Shown: positions 1 to 6,283, numbered from the stretch's first letter. The stretch: 9,507 bases of DNA from Desulfofustis sp. (GCA_030604345.1 JAUVWB010000039.1:1-9507), one strand, 5' to 3'. Notes: generated from the letters alone by a model not told the origin. A program made the numbers and translations.

Positions 1-169
1 CGGAGGTTGCGCCCGGAGACAGGGCAGCGACGATGCCCGTTCTGATGGTAATGGTCGGATCCTCCGTCCGTTGCATCTTGAGGAAGGCATGAACGCCGAT
101 GGAGACGATCATTGCCGTCAAGATGATGGTGACAGCTGGATAGCGAAGCCAAAATTTTATCGAAGTCAT
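1..169 (-). CDS. RND efflux pump, inner-membrane subunit (N-terminal fragment)
   Basis: This is the first 56 codons of an AcrB/MexB-type proton-driven efflux transporter; the rest lies beyond base 1. The visible protein starts MTSIKFWLRYPAVTIIL, a cytoplasmic stub followed by transmembrane segment 1 (about residues 9-30), then RTEDPTITIRTGIVAALSPG (residues 34-53), which matches the beginning of the periplasmic porter domain in this family. ATG at 169-167 is preceded by AGGA at a normal distance. It is the last visible gene of a leftward operon behind an adaptor lipoprotein, the standard partner order. Its start codon overlaps the stop of the small ORF before it (ATGA), so translation is probably coupled. 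Substrate cannot be told from this fragment; the operon context suggests an organic or redox-active compound. Confidence 0.9.
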   Translation of the reverse strand, partial: MTSIKFWLRYPAVTIILTAMIVSIGVHAFLKMQRTEDPTITIRTGIVAALSPGATS

Positions 170-345
170 GAAGCTGTTCCTTTAGACGATGATTTGATGT
201 GGGGAAAGCCCGGCCTTCCGAAACTGATCCGAGCGATTCGGCTGCGGATTCTTTCCAGAAAGCCTTTGATGCCGGAGCTGGCGATAATTGCCGCCAAGAT
301 GAAGAAAAAGTGAATAAATCGAAGTCCAAACAGTATGTTGTTCAC
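166..345 (-). CDS. Small membrane ORF, truncated duplicate of the RND N-terminus
   Basis: A 59-codon ORF begins at GTG (345-343) with an AGAGGA Shine-Dalgarno and ends at TGA overlapping the ATG of the RND gene. It lies 25 bases after the adaptor gene, so it sits inside the operon. The protein starts MNNILFGLRF, has one hydrophobic segment (about residues 7-30) and a basic tail with six Arg/Lys in residues 32-51. Aligned without gaps to the start of the downstream RND protein it matches at 14 of the first 36 residues (I4, F6, L8, R9, I16, L17, A19, I21, S23, G25, F29, L30 and others). The leaders also match: AGGAACAG lies the same distance from both starts. Homology stops near residue 35. It is either a decayed tandem pump copy or a retained one-helix protein. 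No function is assigned. Confidence 0.6.
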   Translation of the reverse strand: MNNILFGLRFIHFFFILAAIIASSGIKGFLERIRSRIARISFGRPGFPHIKSSSKGTAS

Positions 346-370
346 GAGACTGTTCCTCTTTATTGGGAAA

Positions 371-1600
371 TTACCTATCGATCTCAGATCCTTCTGTGGC
401 GGCCACGGCCAGTCCGTCTCTCAGTTTGGTCTGTCCGGCCAGAACGATCAGTTCATCGCCGGAAAGTCCGCTCTTTATTGCAATTTCTTTATTGAAGGCC
501 CCGCCGATTTCCACGCGTTTGGCATACACACGTTTCTGGTCGGGGTAGTAGACGTATACCTGGGTGGCACCCTGGGGATCACGTACCACGGCATTCCCCG
601 GAAGCGTCACCATGGATACCGTTTGATCTCCGTGTATGATTGCTTCGGCCACCATGCCGACTCGTAACAGGAGTTGGGGGTTATCCACAGTGATTCTCGT
701 CATGTAGGTTCTGGTACCGGGGTCTGCGGAGATGTTGATGAGTCGCACCTTGCCCTGGAACGACTTTCCCGGGAGGGCGGGAATGGTGATTTCGGCATCC
801 TGTCCTATCCTGACGAGGTGCACGTCCGTTTCCGGTACTCCGACATTCACCTCCACAGGTTCCATCTGAACGATCTCAAAGACAGGACGCCCCGCTGCGG
901 CAGTGTCACCAGGTTCTATCAACCTCTTCGAGATATAGCCGCTGCGAGGCGCAAGCAAAGTTGCATCGGCAAGCTTTTTCTGGGCGATCCGGTTCTGGGC
1001 GTCAGCCTGGTTGAAAGCTGCCTTGGCCAGGTCCTTATCTTCCTTTTGCCCTCCGGACTTCGCCTGCTTATACGCCTGTTGTGCCTGTTGATATGCTGCT
1101 TTGTATTTCAGGAAGTCGTTCTGCGCCAAGGCTTCCTCTTCATACAGCATTTTCATTCTCCGGAACTCGTCCTCGGCCCGCTCGAAGGTGATGCGTGCCT
1201 GTTCCAGAATTTCCGGCCTCGCGGAATGCATTGCTTTTTCCATTTCCGCTTGCGCCCGGTCTTTCTGGGCTTCGGCAAGCTGGACCGCAAGGGTGAAGTC
1301 GGTGGGGTCAAGCTTTGCCAAAACCTGTCCATCATTGACATATTCACCCTCTCGCGGGCCAACAAATACAACTCTGCCGGGAACAAGAAAGCCAACGTTG
1401 GTAGGCGAGTTCGGTGTGGAGACAGTTCCGCTGGCAGATATCTTCACCTGGTCTTGAACCTTTTTGAGCTTGCCTACAACAACCGGTACAGAATCAGCAT
1501 CCGCTGATTGCCTGTGTGACTCTTCCGTACAGGCAATCAACGAAATGCTCAAAATTGACATGATTACGGTCATCATCTTAGATTTGAAATTTACTCGCAT
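371..1600 (-). CDS. RND periplasmic adaptor (membrane fusion) lipoprotein
   Basis: A 409-residue HlyD/AcrA-family adaptor that would link the inner-membrane RND pump to an outer-membrane channel. The N-terminus is a lipoprotein signal with lipobox LIAC (Cys24), so the mature protein should be lipid-anchored in the periplasm. Order of domains: a lipoyl-like half-motif around residues 58-100 (GTV, GRV, EGEYVNDGQVLAKLD), an alpha-helical hairpin at about 103-212 rich in Ala, Gln, Lys and Glu, the second lipoyl half (LLAPRSGYISKRLIEPGD, 215-232), then beta-barrel and membrane-proximal domains. ATG at 1600-1598 is preferred because GAGAGGAGT lies 8 bases upstream; an in-frame ATG six codons earlier overlaps that ribosome site. 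It lies 84 bases after the azoreductase gene with no visible terminator between them. No TolC-type gene is in the window. Confidence 0.93.
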   Translation of the reverse strand: MRVNFKSKMMTVIMSILSISLIACTEESHRQSADADSVPVVVGKLKKVQDQVKISASGTVSTPNSPTNVGFLVPGRVVFVGPREGEYVNDGQVLAKLDPTDFTLAVQLAEAQKDRAQAEMEKAMHSARPEILEQARITFERAEDEFRRMKMLYEEEALAQNDFLKYKAAYQQAQQAYKQAKSGGQKEDKDLAKAAFNQADAQNRIAQKKLADATLLAPRSGYISKRLIEPGDTAAAGRPVFEIVQMEPVEVNVGVPETDVHLVRIGQDAEITIPALPGKSFQGKVRLINISADPGTRTYMTRITVDNPQLLLRVGMVAEAIIHGDQTVSMVTLPGNAVVRDPQGATQVYVYYPDQKRVYAKRVEIGGAFNKEIAIKSGLSGDELIVLAGQTKLRDGLAVAATEGSEIDR

Positions 1601-1684
1601 TGTTGTTACTCCTCTCATTTGTGGATCTTCATTTCATTGTCTGCAGGTCCAAGCCATCTTTCGCCTTGCCTATTTCCTTCGCTC

Positions 1685-2311
1685 TCAGAAACGGCGAGCC
1701 ACCTTCAATAGGGTTCGTCGAGCTTTTTCGTACTCTTCCTGGGACCCTTTGAGGTCGTCGCCCCGGAGGAGCACCGTTTCATGCGCAGTCACGCCAAAAA
1801 AATTCAGAATCGAGCTCAGGTAGGTAACGCTTAGATCCTGCTCCTGTCCAAGCCCATAAGGCTGACCTGCATGTAAATGGAGGGATCTACGTTGTGTAGC
1901 GGAGAGCATCCCTTTTGCTCCGTCTGGCGTCAAACTATAGGTGCGGTCAGGGACACAGATGGAGTCTATGTACATCTTGAACTCAGCAGGAAACCACAGG
2001 TTGAGGCTGTGGGTAACGAAGACGTACTTGTCGCACCGGCTGAATTGCTCCGCAAGACGCCAGATACGGCCCATTTTTCGCCGTTCCTCGTACGAAAGAA
2101 CGCCGTAATCCTCCCCCTTCTCGATCTGTCCCATGGCGCTCAGAACGTCTTGGTCGACGCGCTGGATACTGTCGCGATAGAGATCGAGAGCCTCCACCTC
2201 GTCCTGTGGATTCCATTGTAAATACTCCTCTAAAAATTGATGACCGAGCGAAAGGGTACGTGACTCATTTTGAGTCCTTATATTGCAGGTGACGTAAAGC
2301 AGGGTGGCCAT
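1685..2311 (-). CDS. FMN-dependent NAD(P)H azoreductase / quinone reductase-like flavoprotein
   Basis: A 208-residue protein of the AzoR (old AcpD) flavodoxin-fold family, whose members use NADH or NADPH to reduce azo dyes, quinones and related compounds in the cytoplasm. Supporting regions are the first strand and phosphate loop (LLYVTCNIRTQNESRTLSLG), the central strand and flavin loop (KYVFVTHSLNLWFPAEFKMY, 95-114), YIDSICVPDRTYSLTPDG (114-131), and the C-terminal YLSSILNFFGVT (164-175), which corresponds to the YLSTFLGFIG region of E. coli AzoR. Odd point: the usual PMYNF or PLWNF flavin-loop signature is changed to THSLNL, so flavin contacts or substrate range may differ. ATG at 2311-2309 was chosen over an upstream in-frame start because AAGGAG lies 6 bases before it. 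It is the first gene of the operon, behind a sigma-54-type promoter. Confidence 0.85.
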   Translation of the reverse strand: MATLLYVTCNIRTQNESRTLSLGHQFLEEYLQWNPQDEVEALDLYRDSIQRVDQDVLSAMGQIEKGEDYGVLSYEERRKMGRIWRLAEQFSRCDKYVFVTHSLNLWFPAEFKMYIDSICVPDRTYSLTPDGAKGMLSATQRRSLHLHAGQPYGLGQEQDLSVTYLSSILNFFGVTAHETVLLRGDDLKGSQEEYEKARRTLLKVARRF

Positions 2312-2347
2312 GAATTTCTCCTTCACATTATTATTTCCCCGACTCAT

Positions 2348-2363
2348 AGCGAAGATCGTGCCA
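2348..2363 (-). promoter_or_regulatory. Sigma-54 (-24/-12) promoter of the azoreductase-efflux operon
   Basis: On the minus strand the sequence reads TGGCACGATCTTCGCT. The -24 box TGGCACG is perfect and the invariant GG and GC are separated by exactly 10 bases; the -12 box is TCGCT where the consensus is TTGCT. The expected start point is near 2338, giving a leader of about 27 bases before the azoreductase ATG at 2311. A sigma-54 activator gene is divergently transcribed just next to it, which fits. The call rests on the motif and context; no transcript data are available. Confidence 0.8.
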
Positions 2364-2415
2364 TCTTGTATTGTATAATGATATCATGTAGATAAATTGA
2401 AGCAGCCTCGGAAAA

Positions 2416-2441
2416 TTACAAAATGTTGTAACTGAGGTTAC
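2416..2441. promoter_or_regulatory. Overlapping inverted repeats, candidate activator-binding site (UAS)
   Basis: Two dyads share a central half-site. TTACAA-AATG-TTGTAA (2416-2431) has perfect 6-bp arms, and GTAAC-TGAG-GTTAC (2428-2441) has perfect 5-bp arms. The centre is about 90-100 bp upstream of the expected sigma-54 start point (about 2338), the usual distance for an enhancer-binding activator. The natural candidate to bind is the Fis-type helix-turn-helix of the activator encoded at 2557. An 8-bp direct repeat TATTGTAT also occurs at 2369-2376 and 2474-2481, and a 10-bp perfect palindrome ATGATATCAT lies at 2378-2387. Binding is inferred. Confidence 0.5.
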
Positions 2442-2556
2442 GGAATATTGTGGAACACGGCGATAGTACGATATATTGTATTTGCGGATGAGGACGGTGC
2501 GTGGCTGCCAATTCGACAGCGCAAAAGAATAAGATTCAGCACGAAGAGGCGATACG

Positions 2557-4107
2557 ATGCATAACCGCGACGAATTCGTCCGGGAAATGACTCTCAGAAT
2601 CTGCAGCAATCTGGAAATAAAGGAATCATTGCGCAGTGCGTTCGAGTTTCTGAGGGATGAGATACCCCTTGACGTATTGCTTCTCTTTCTACTTGATGAA
2701 AGGCTTGGCGCGGTTAGGCACATCGCGCATGCCGCTGACAAAGGAGCTGTACTCCCTGATGTAATAATCCCAATGCCTGAAGGGATGCCTGAGGCGATAG
2801 CGGCAAGGGATTTTCGTGAAGCTTTTATTGTAGCGCCTGAAACTGATGAGATTTTCAGCGCAATGGGTCCGATGGCTAAACTTAAAGGGAATTCGGATCT
2901 GATTGTTCCATTACGAATCAAGGAGGAACTGTCTGGAGGGCTGGTCCTTCGCGCACGAGGGGAGAACCGGTATAACCAGGAGCATGTTGATCTCGTTGGA
3001 TGCCTTGCCAAGCCATTTTCAGTAGCCCTGGCCAACGCACTTGCTCACGAGGAGGTCCTTCGGTACCAATCGATCCTTTTAGATGATAAGCGTTTTCTTC
3101 ACCGCGAGCTAAACCCTGTTATGGCCGAGGAAATCATTGGCGACAGCACCGGGCTGAGTAATGTTATGGAAATGGTTCGCCAGGTGGCACCGCTCAATAA
3201 CACAGTGCTGATCCTTGGCGAAACAGGGACCGGCAAAGAGTTAATCGCAAACGCCATTCACTACTCATCCCCAAGAAAAGACGCGCCGTTCATCAAGGTG
3301 AATTGTGGCGCTTTGCCAGAGAACCTGATCGACAGCGAGTTGTTCGGTCACGAGCGGGGAGCGTTTACCGGGGCGATAGCTGAGAGCAGGGGGCGTTTTG
3401 AGCGAGCGGAAGGTGGGACGATTTTTCTCGATGAAATTGGAGAACTTCCTCAGACGGCTCAGGTTCGACTCCTTCGGGTACTACAACATCATGAAGTCGA
3501 GAGAGTGGGGGGGAAACGCCCCTTACCAGTCGATATTCGGGTAATTGCGGCAACTCATCGCAATCTGCAGGAGATGGTAACCAATGGGAGCTTTCGTGAA
3601 GATCTTTGGTACAGGTTAAGCGGGTTTCCGATGATTGTGCCACCGTTGAGGCAACGAAAAGAGGATGTCCCAGCCCTTACTCGCCACTTCGTGGCGCTAA
3701 AAAGCAAGGAGTTCGGAATTGGTTACCCTCCGTCAATTGCACCAGGGGCTTTGCAGCGGCTCATGGAATATAATTGGCCCGGCAATGTGAGGGAGTTGGA
3801 GAATATTGTCGAGCGTGAGATAATCCTTCACCGAGGTGGACCGTTAACCTTCGAGATGGTTCCCAAGCATGAGAACAGGAGTCTTTCCAAGTATGAGGAC
3901 ATGGCTGAGTCTCCAACACCTCTTCTCAAACTCGAAGATGCTATGGCTGCTCACCTTTCTGCAGTTCTAAAGTTGACCGAAGGCAAGATTCATGGACCCG
4001 GCGGGGCCGCAGAGTTGCTTGGCATGAATGCGAACACTTTACGATGGAGGCTGGATAAACTAGGTATCAGCTATCGTCGCCGGATGCGCGGAAAGGCAGG
4101 GGAATAA
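2557..4107 (+). CDS. Sigma-54-dependent transcriptional activator, GAF-AAA+-Fis
   Basis: A 516-residue bacterial enhancer-binding protein with the overall layout of NorR/FhlA-type regulators. An N-terminal GAF-like sensor (about residues 15-165) has no receiver domain and no recognisable phospho-acceptor, so it probably senses a small molecule directly. The AAA+ domain (about 188-420) has Walker A GETGTGKE (221-228), the sigma-54-contacting loop GAFTGA (268-273), Walker B TIFLDE (288-293), the WYRL region (351-354) and WPGNVRELEN (407-416). All catalytic motifs look intact. A Fis-type helix-turn-helix follows at about 480-508 (GAAELLGMNANTLRWRL), then a short Arg-rich tail. ATG at 2557 has GAGG 9 bases upstream. 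It is divergent from the azoreductase-efflux operon, whose promoter is of sigma-54 type, so that operon is its likely target. The effector is unknown. Confidence 0.93.
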   Translation: MHNRDEFVREMTLRICSNLEIKESLRSAFEFLRDEIPLDVLLLFLLDERLGAVRHIAHAADKGAVLPDVIIPMPEGMPEAIAARDFREAFIVAPETDEIFSAMGPMAKLKGNSDLIVPLRIKEELSGGLVLRARGENRYNQEHVDLVGCLAKPFSVALANALAHEEVLRYQSILLDDKRFLHRELNPVMAEEIIGDSTGLSNVMEMVRQVAPLNNTVLILGETGTGKELIANAIHYSSPRKDAPFIKVNCGALPENLIDSELFGHERGAFTGAIAESRGRFERAEGGTIFLDEIGELPQTAQVRLLRVLQHHEVERVGGKRPLPVDIRVIAATHRNLQEMVTNGSFREDLWYRLSGFPMIVPPLRQRKEDVPALTRHFVALKSKEFGIGYPPSIAPGALQRLMEYNWPGNVRELENIVEREIILHRGGPLTFEMVPKHENRSLSKYEDMAESPTPLLKLEDAMAAHLSAVLKLTEGKIHGPGGAAELLGMNANTLRWRLDKLGISYRRRMRGKAGE

Positions 4108-4302
4108 TGACTGACACCTGGTCGAACTGGCAGAAAATTCTGGCCGCATAGCTGTTCCGTGACCAACTTGATCGACCAGGCTCTTGAGCAGATCCCGGTT
4201 CTCGTGCAAAAGACTTTGACTTCTGACAAGCTTACGATAGATTTCGACTGGACCATGGCTTTCTCCTCCTCTGGAGATGTGATTATGGGCTAATAACCAC
4301 AT
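4060..4302 (-). CDS. Doubtful small helical ORF, unknown function
   Basis: An 80-codon leftward ORF starting MWLLAHNHIS, with AAAGGA 7 bases before the ATG (4302-4300). Its middle, VEIYRKLVRSQSLLHENRD and LLKSLVDQV, has the charge and Leu spacing of a real amphipathic helix. The last 16 codons run antisense into the 3' end of the activator gene. A second frame has a stronger ribosome site (GGAGGAGAAAGCC before ATG at 4256-4254), but its 61-residue product looks less protein-like. One extra base just after that ATG would place it in the helical frame, so a frameshifted small gene is possible. I do not recognise a family, and neither reading may be real. Confidence 0.25.
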   Translation of the reverse strand: MWLLAHNHISRGGESHGPVEIYRKLVRSQSLLHENRDLLKSLVDQVGHGTAMRPEFSASSTRCQSLFPCLSAHPATIADT

Positions 4303-4463
4303 GCCATGGTCCTTTCCTTTTTGCAGAACTTTCTGCACACTACCAGTATGAAGAATATACCATGGGGGAAAGGCTGTTCCTGCCGGAAGCGTGCCGCTTT
4401 TACTGTCGTCAGCAGGAACAACCATTGGGAGATGCTTAATTGCGGGGGATTTCGGAGGAGTTC
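4108..4463. other. Intergenic region rich in dyads, no confident gene
   Basis: The stretch between the activator and the cysteine-cluster gene holds several symmetrical elements. They are CCTGGTCGA/TCGACCAGG (9-bp arms, 4117-4125 and 4172-4180); CAGAA-AA-TTCTG (4131-4142); GTGATTAT/ATAACCAC (4279-4286 and 4293-4300, one mismatch); TGCAGAA-CT-TTCTGCA (4322-4337); and TGTTCCTGC/GCAGGAACA (4375-4383 and 4412-4420, 28-base loop). None is followed by a clear T-run, so I do not call a terminator. Apart from the doubtful ORF at 4060-4302, short frames here lack ribosome sites. Confidence 0.5.
4322..4337. promoter_or_regulatory. Operator-like palindrome TGCAGAA-CT-TTCTGCA
   Basis: Perfect 7-bp arms are separated by 2 bases. 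The same 12-bp core pattern CAGAA-N2-TTCTG recurs at 4131-4142, 191 bp away. On the minus strand it lies 20 bases upstream of the possible small ORF at 4302, downstream of AT-rich -10-like sequence, which is where a repressor site could sit. On the plus strand it is about 125 bases upstream of the gene at 4464. The binding protein is unknown. Confidence 0.35.
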
Positions 4464-4937
4464 ATGAGCGATAAACTCTCACGACCAGCAGTTCAGCAGG
4501 ACGTTGCCAGGAAAGGGCGAGATGAGGAACCTCTAACGCCGTGCCTGGCGTACACCCGCACCTACTGCAATTTCTGCGTGGGGTACTGCTGCTATCGCTT
4601 GCCCGGAGCCACACTCTATCTCGACGCCCTTGATATCAACCGGATCGCCCGTCATTTCGGGATCTCCGACGGGATGGTTCGGATGCGTTATCTGGAGGGA
4701 AAGAACACCTTCAAGGTCAATACCGACGGATCCTGCATCTTCCTCAGCCACGACAGGATTCGGGCGCGATGTACCATCCATGCCGCTCGGCCCCGGCAGT
4801 GCCGAGAGTTTCCCTACGATCAGCCGTGCCCGTACCTGGAACGTGAGGATCTCCTGGTGGCCATCTTGCCCAAGATTGAACAGTGGTTGGCCAGACCCTT
4901 CGAAGGGTCTCACCAAGCGGCGCGGGATTCGGCCTGA
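4464..4937 (+). CDS. YkgJ-type cysteine-cluster protein (putative Zn/Fe-binding)
   Basis: A 157-residue protein of the family annotated as zinc- or iron-chelating cysteine-cluster proteins (YkgJ/UPF0153 type); the biochemical role of the family is poorly defined. Nine cysteines fall in the family pattern: Cys27, then C-x2-C-x3-CC (35, 38, 42, 43), Cys91 (SCIFL), Cys103 in RCTIHAARPRQC, Cys113 in QCREFP, and Cys122. The R-P-x2-C-R-x-F-P block at 109-117 is characteristic. There is no signal peptide or membrane segment, so it is likely cytoplasmic. The ATG at 4464 is preferred because GGAGGAG ends 3 bases upstream; an in-frame TTG eight codons earlier would swallow that site. It converges with the gene ending at 5000, and no clear terminator is seen in the 62 bases between them. 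Confidence 0.8.
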   Translation: MSDKLSRPAVQQDVARKGRDEEPLTPCLAYTRTYCNFCVGYCCYRLPGATLYLDALDINRIARHFGISDGMVRMRYLEGKNTFKVNTDGSCIFLSHDRIRARCTIHAARPRQCREFPYDQPCPYLEREDLLVAILPKIEQWLARPFEGSHQAARDSA

Positions 4938-4999
4938 CCGGCTTCTATGACCGTGGTGGCGGTGGGCTGGGGCGGAGAGCGGAGAGTACGGTGACCCGC

Positions 5000-5686
5000 T
5001 CACTCCTTGAGGGTGATCTGGAGGTGTCCTTCCTGCACCTGAATGGCGGCCACGCCGGCGGCAAACGATTGCCAGAATCCGGGTTCGGAGCCGAACACCT
5101 TGACCAGGTCCAGGTTTTTCAGGTTCCCCATCCAGGCGTTGGGGAGCGGCACCCCCATAATGGAAACGCCGCGCAGGACGAAAACCGGCATGTTTTCCCG
5201 GACGGCCACTTCGGCACCTGCTCTTACTTTGAGAATTTTTCCGCCGAGAAGGGGGAAGTCCGGGTCCAGGGGGATGAGCATCTTGATGCTCACCAGATTA
5301 TCAGCGAAGTCAATGGCCATCTTGTCGGCCAAATCAGTGTTTTTCGCGACCATGGCGTTGATCTCCCGCTCGTTCAGCTTAATCTCCCGGGAGGCTCCCT
5401 CTTCGCTATAGGGCTCGGGTTCCACGGTCGTCAGTACGGGCGGTGGTGTTTCGTTCGCTTGCTCGCTGGCAGGAGCTGGGGGAGTGCCGATTCGATCGAA
5501 GTGTGCCAGTTTGCGTTCGAGTTGTTTCTCTTCTGTCGGGCTGAGCACTACCGGTTCGAACGGCGATGGAAAGAACCAGGCCTTGGCGATAAGGAGGGTT
5601 GCCACCATGGTTATCAGCATGGCGGCAACGACTATGCCGGCGATCTGGAGCCCGGAAAGGGCTGTGCGCTGCGGTTGCTGTTCCAT
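5000..5686 (-). CDS. Membrane-anchored periplasmic protein, uncharacterised
   Basis: A 228-residue protein with a short cytoplasmic start, one hydrophobic helix (about residues 12-37, with LQIAGIVVAAMLITMVATLL at 13-32), a Pro/Glu-rich linker (about 65-100) and a C-terminal domain (about 101-228) presumably outside the membrane. The domain carries LNEREINAMVAKNTDLADKM (104-123), MLIPLDPDFPLLGGK (136-150) and GVSIMGVPLPNAWMGNLKN (173-191). I recall similar proteins in related deltaproteobacteria, sometimes with unreliable enzyme names. I see no catalytic signature and assign no function. The start is ATG at 5686-5684, with GAGGA 8 bases upstream; a TTG five codons earlier is less likely. It stands alone, with its own promoter. 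Confidence 0.8.
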   Translation of the reverse strand: MEQQPQRTALSGLQIAGIVVAAMLITMVATLLIAKAWFFPSPFEPVVLSPTEEKQLERKLAHFDRIGTPPAPASEQANETPPPVLTTVEPEPYSEEGASREIKLNEREINAMVAKNTDLADKMAIDFADNLVSIKMLIPLDPDFPLLGGKILKVRAGAEVAVRENMPVFVLRGVSIMGVPLPNAWMGNLKNLDLVKVFGSEPGFWQSFAAGVAAIQVQEGHLQITLKE

Positions 5687-5723
5687 GCGAGTGGTCCTCA
5701 ATCGTGAATGGATTCTTCATTTC

Positions 5724-5752
5724 TCTATACGAAGCTGGGGCCAGTCTGTCAA
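5724..5752 (-). promoter_or_regulatory. Sigma-70-type promoter of the gene at 5000-5686
   Basis: On the minus strand, TTGACA (5752-5747, perfect -35) is separated by exactly 17 bases from TATAGA (5729-5724, -10, 4 of 6). The start point would fall near 5717, giving a leader of about 30 bases before the ATG at 5686. No operator-like repeat overlaps it, so expression is likely constitutive. This is inferred from motif match and position only. Confidence 0.7.
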
Positions 5753-5784
5753 ATAGCAAACAGGCTGGAGAAGAGCGAATGACC

Positions 5785-5813
5785 ACCGGTAGCACACGGT
5801 GCCGGTTTATTTT
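5785..5813 (+). terminator. Terminator-like hairpin with T-rich tail
   Basis: ACCGG-ta-GCAC-acg-GTGC-CGGT folds as a 9-bp stem with a 2-base bulge and a 3-base loop, followed by TTTATTTT on the plus strand. No gene on the plus strand ends here: the closest features are divergent genes at 5686 (-) and 5996 (+). It may end a short untranslated transcript or be fortuitous. Confidence 0.35.
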
Positions 5814-5995
5814 CCGTCGTTTCGTTGTTACGGTGTAGCAGTGGTGGGTAAAGGGCCGTGAGCCAGTGCGTCGGAGCCTGGCATCTGTTATACCATTTTT
5901 CCCGCTCCGGTCTCCTTTGGCCCGCCTGGCCAGCGATGTGACGCTGTGTTTGGAGGATGCCGGCGATCGACCGACCTTTCTAGCGGAGAAATGCC

Positions 5996-6283
5996 ATGAG
6001 CGATCTGCAGCTCTACAAACAACAGGTGGAAAATAATCTGAAACAGTGGCAGAAAGACCTTCTCTCTTTTCGCATTCTGGCGGAAGAGGCAGAGCCTGAC
6101 GAACAGATTAAACACTATCAGGTGATCGAAGAAATCGTCGCTAAGGAAGACGCCGTCAAAGAGAAATTGGCGGAACTGGATCATAGCGGTGCTGTCGCCG
6201 GCGAATTGCTGAAGGAAGAGCTCGAAGTCCTGCAGAACGATGTGCAAAAGGCCATCGATGCCGCCAGAGTAGTCATCAACTGA
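5996..6283 (+). CDS. Small alpha-helical (coiled-coil) protein, unknown function
   Basis: A 95-residue acidic protein, predicted almost wholly helical. Residues about 5-48 and 50-91 look like two long amphipathic helices with heptad-like Leu/Ile/Val spacing (for example VIEEIVAKEDAVKEKLAEL, 43-61), broken near HSGAV (63-67). It has no cysteines, no signal peptide and no membrane segment, so it is likely a cytoplasmic helical-hairpin protein. ATG at 5996 has CGGAG 8 bases upstream. It precedes the methyltransferase by 150 bases on the same strand. I do not recognise a named family. The composition is typical of a genuine gene, with codon use like its GC-rich neighbours. Confidence 0.75.
   Translation: MSDLQLYKQQVENNLKQWQKDLLSFRILAEEAEPDEQIKHYQVIEEIVAKEDAVKEKLAELDHSGAVAGELLKEELEVLQNDVQKAIDAARVVIN

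Noticed and set aside
674..1507. Long plus-strand reading frame of 277 codons
   Set aside because: It is exactly antisense to the adaptor gene, has no ribosome site, and its sequence shows no family; the minus-strand frame has lipobox and lipoyl motifs.
4107..4151. 14-codon ORF (MTDTWSNWQKILAA) whose ATG overlaps the activator stop
   Set aside because: It is very short, has no clear role and is followed by a stop; a plus-strand frame beginning at GTG 4159 has no ribosome site.
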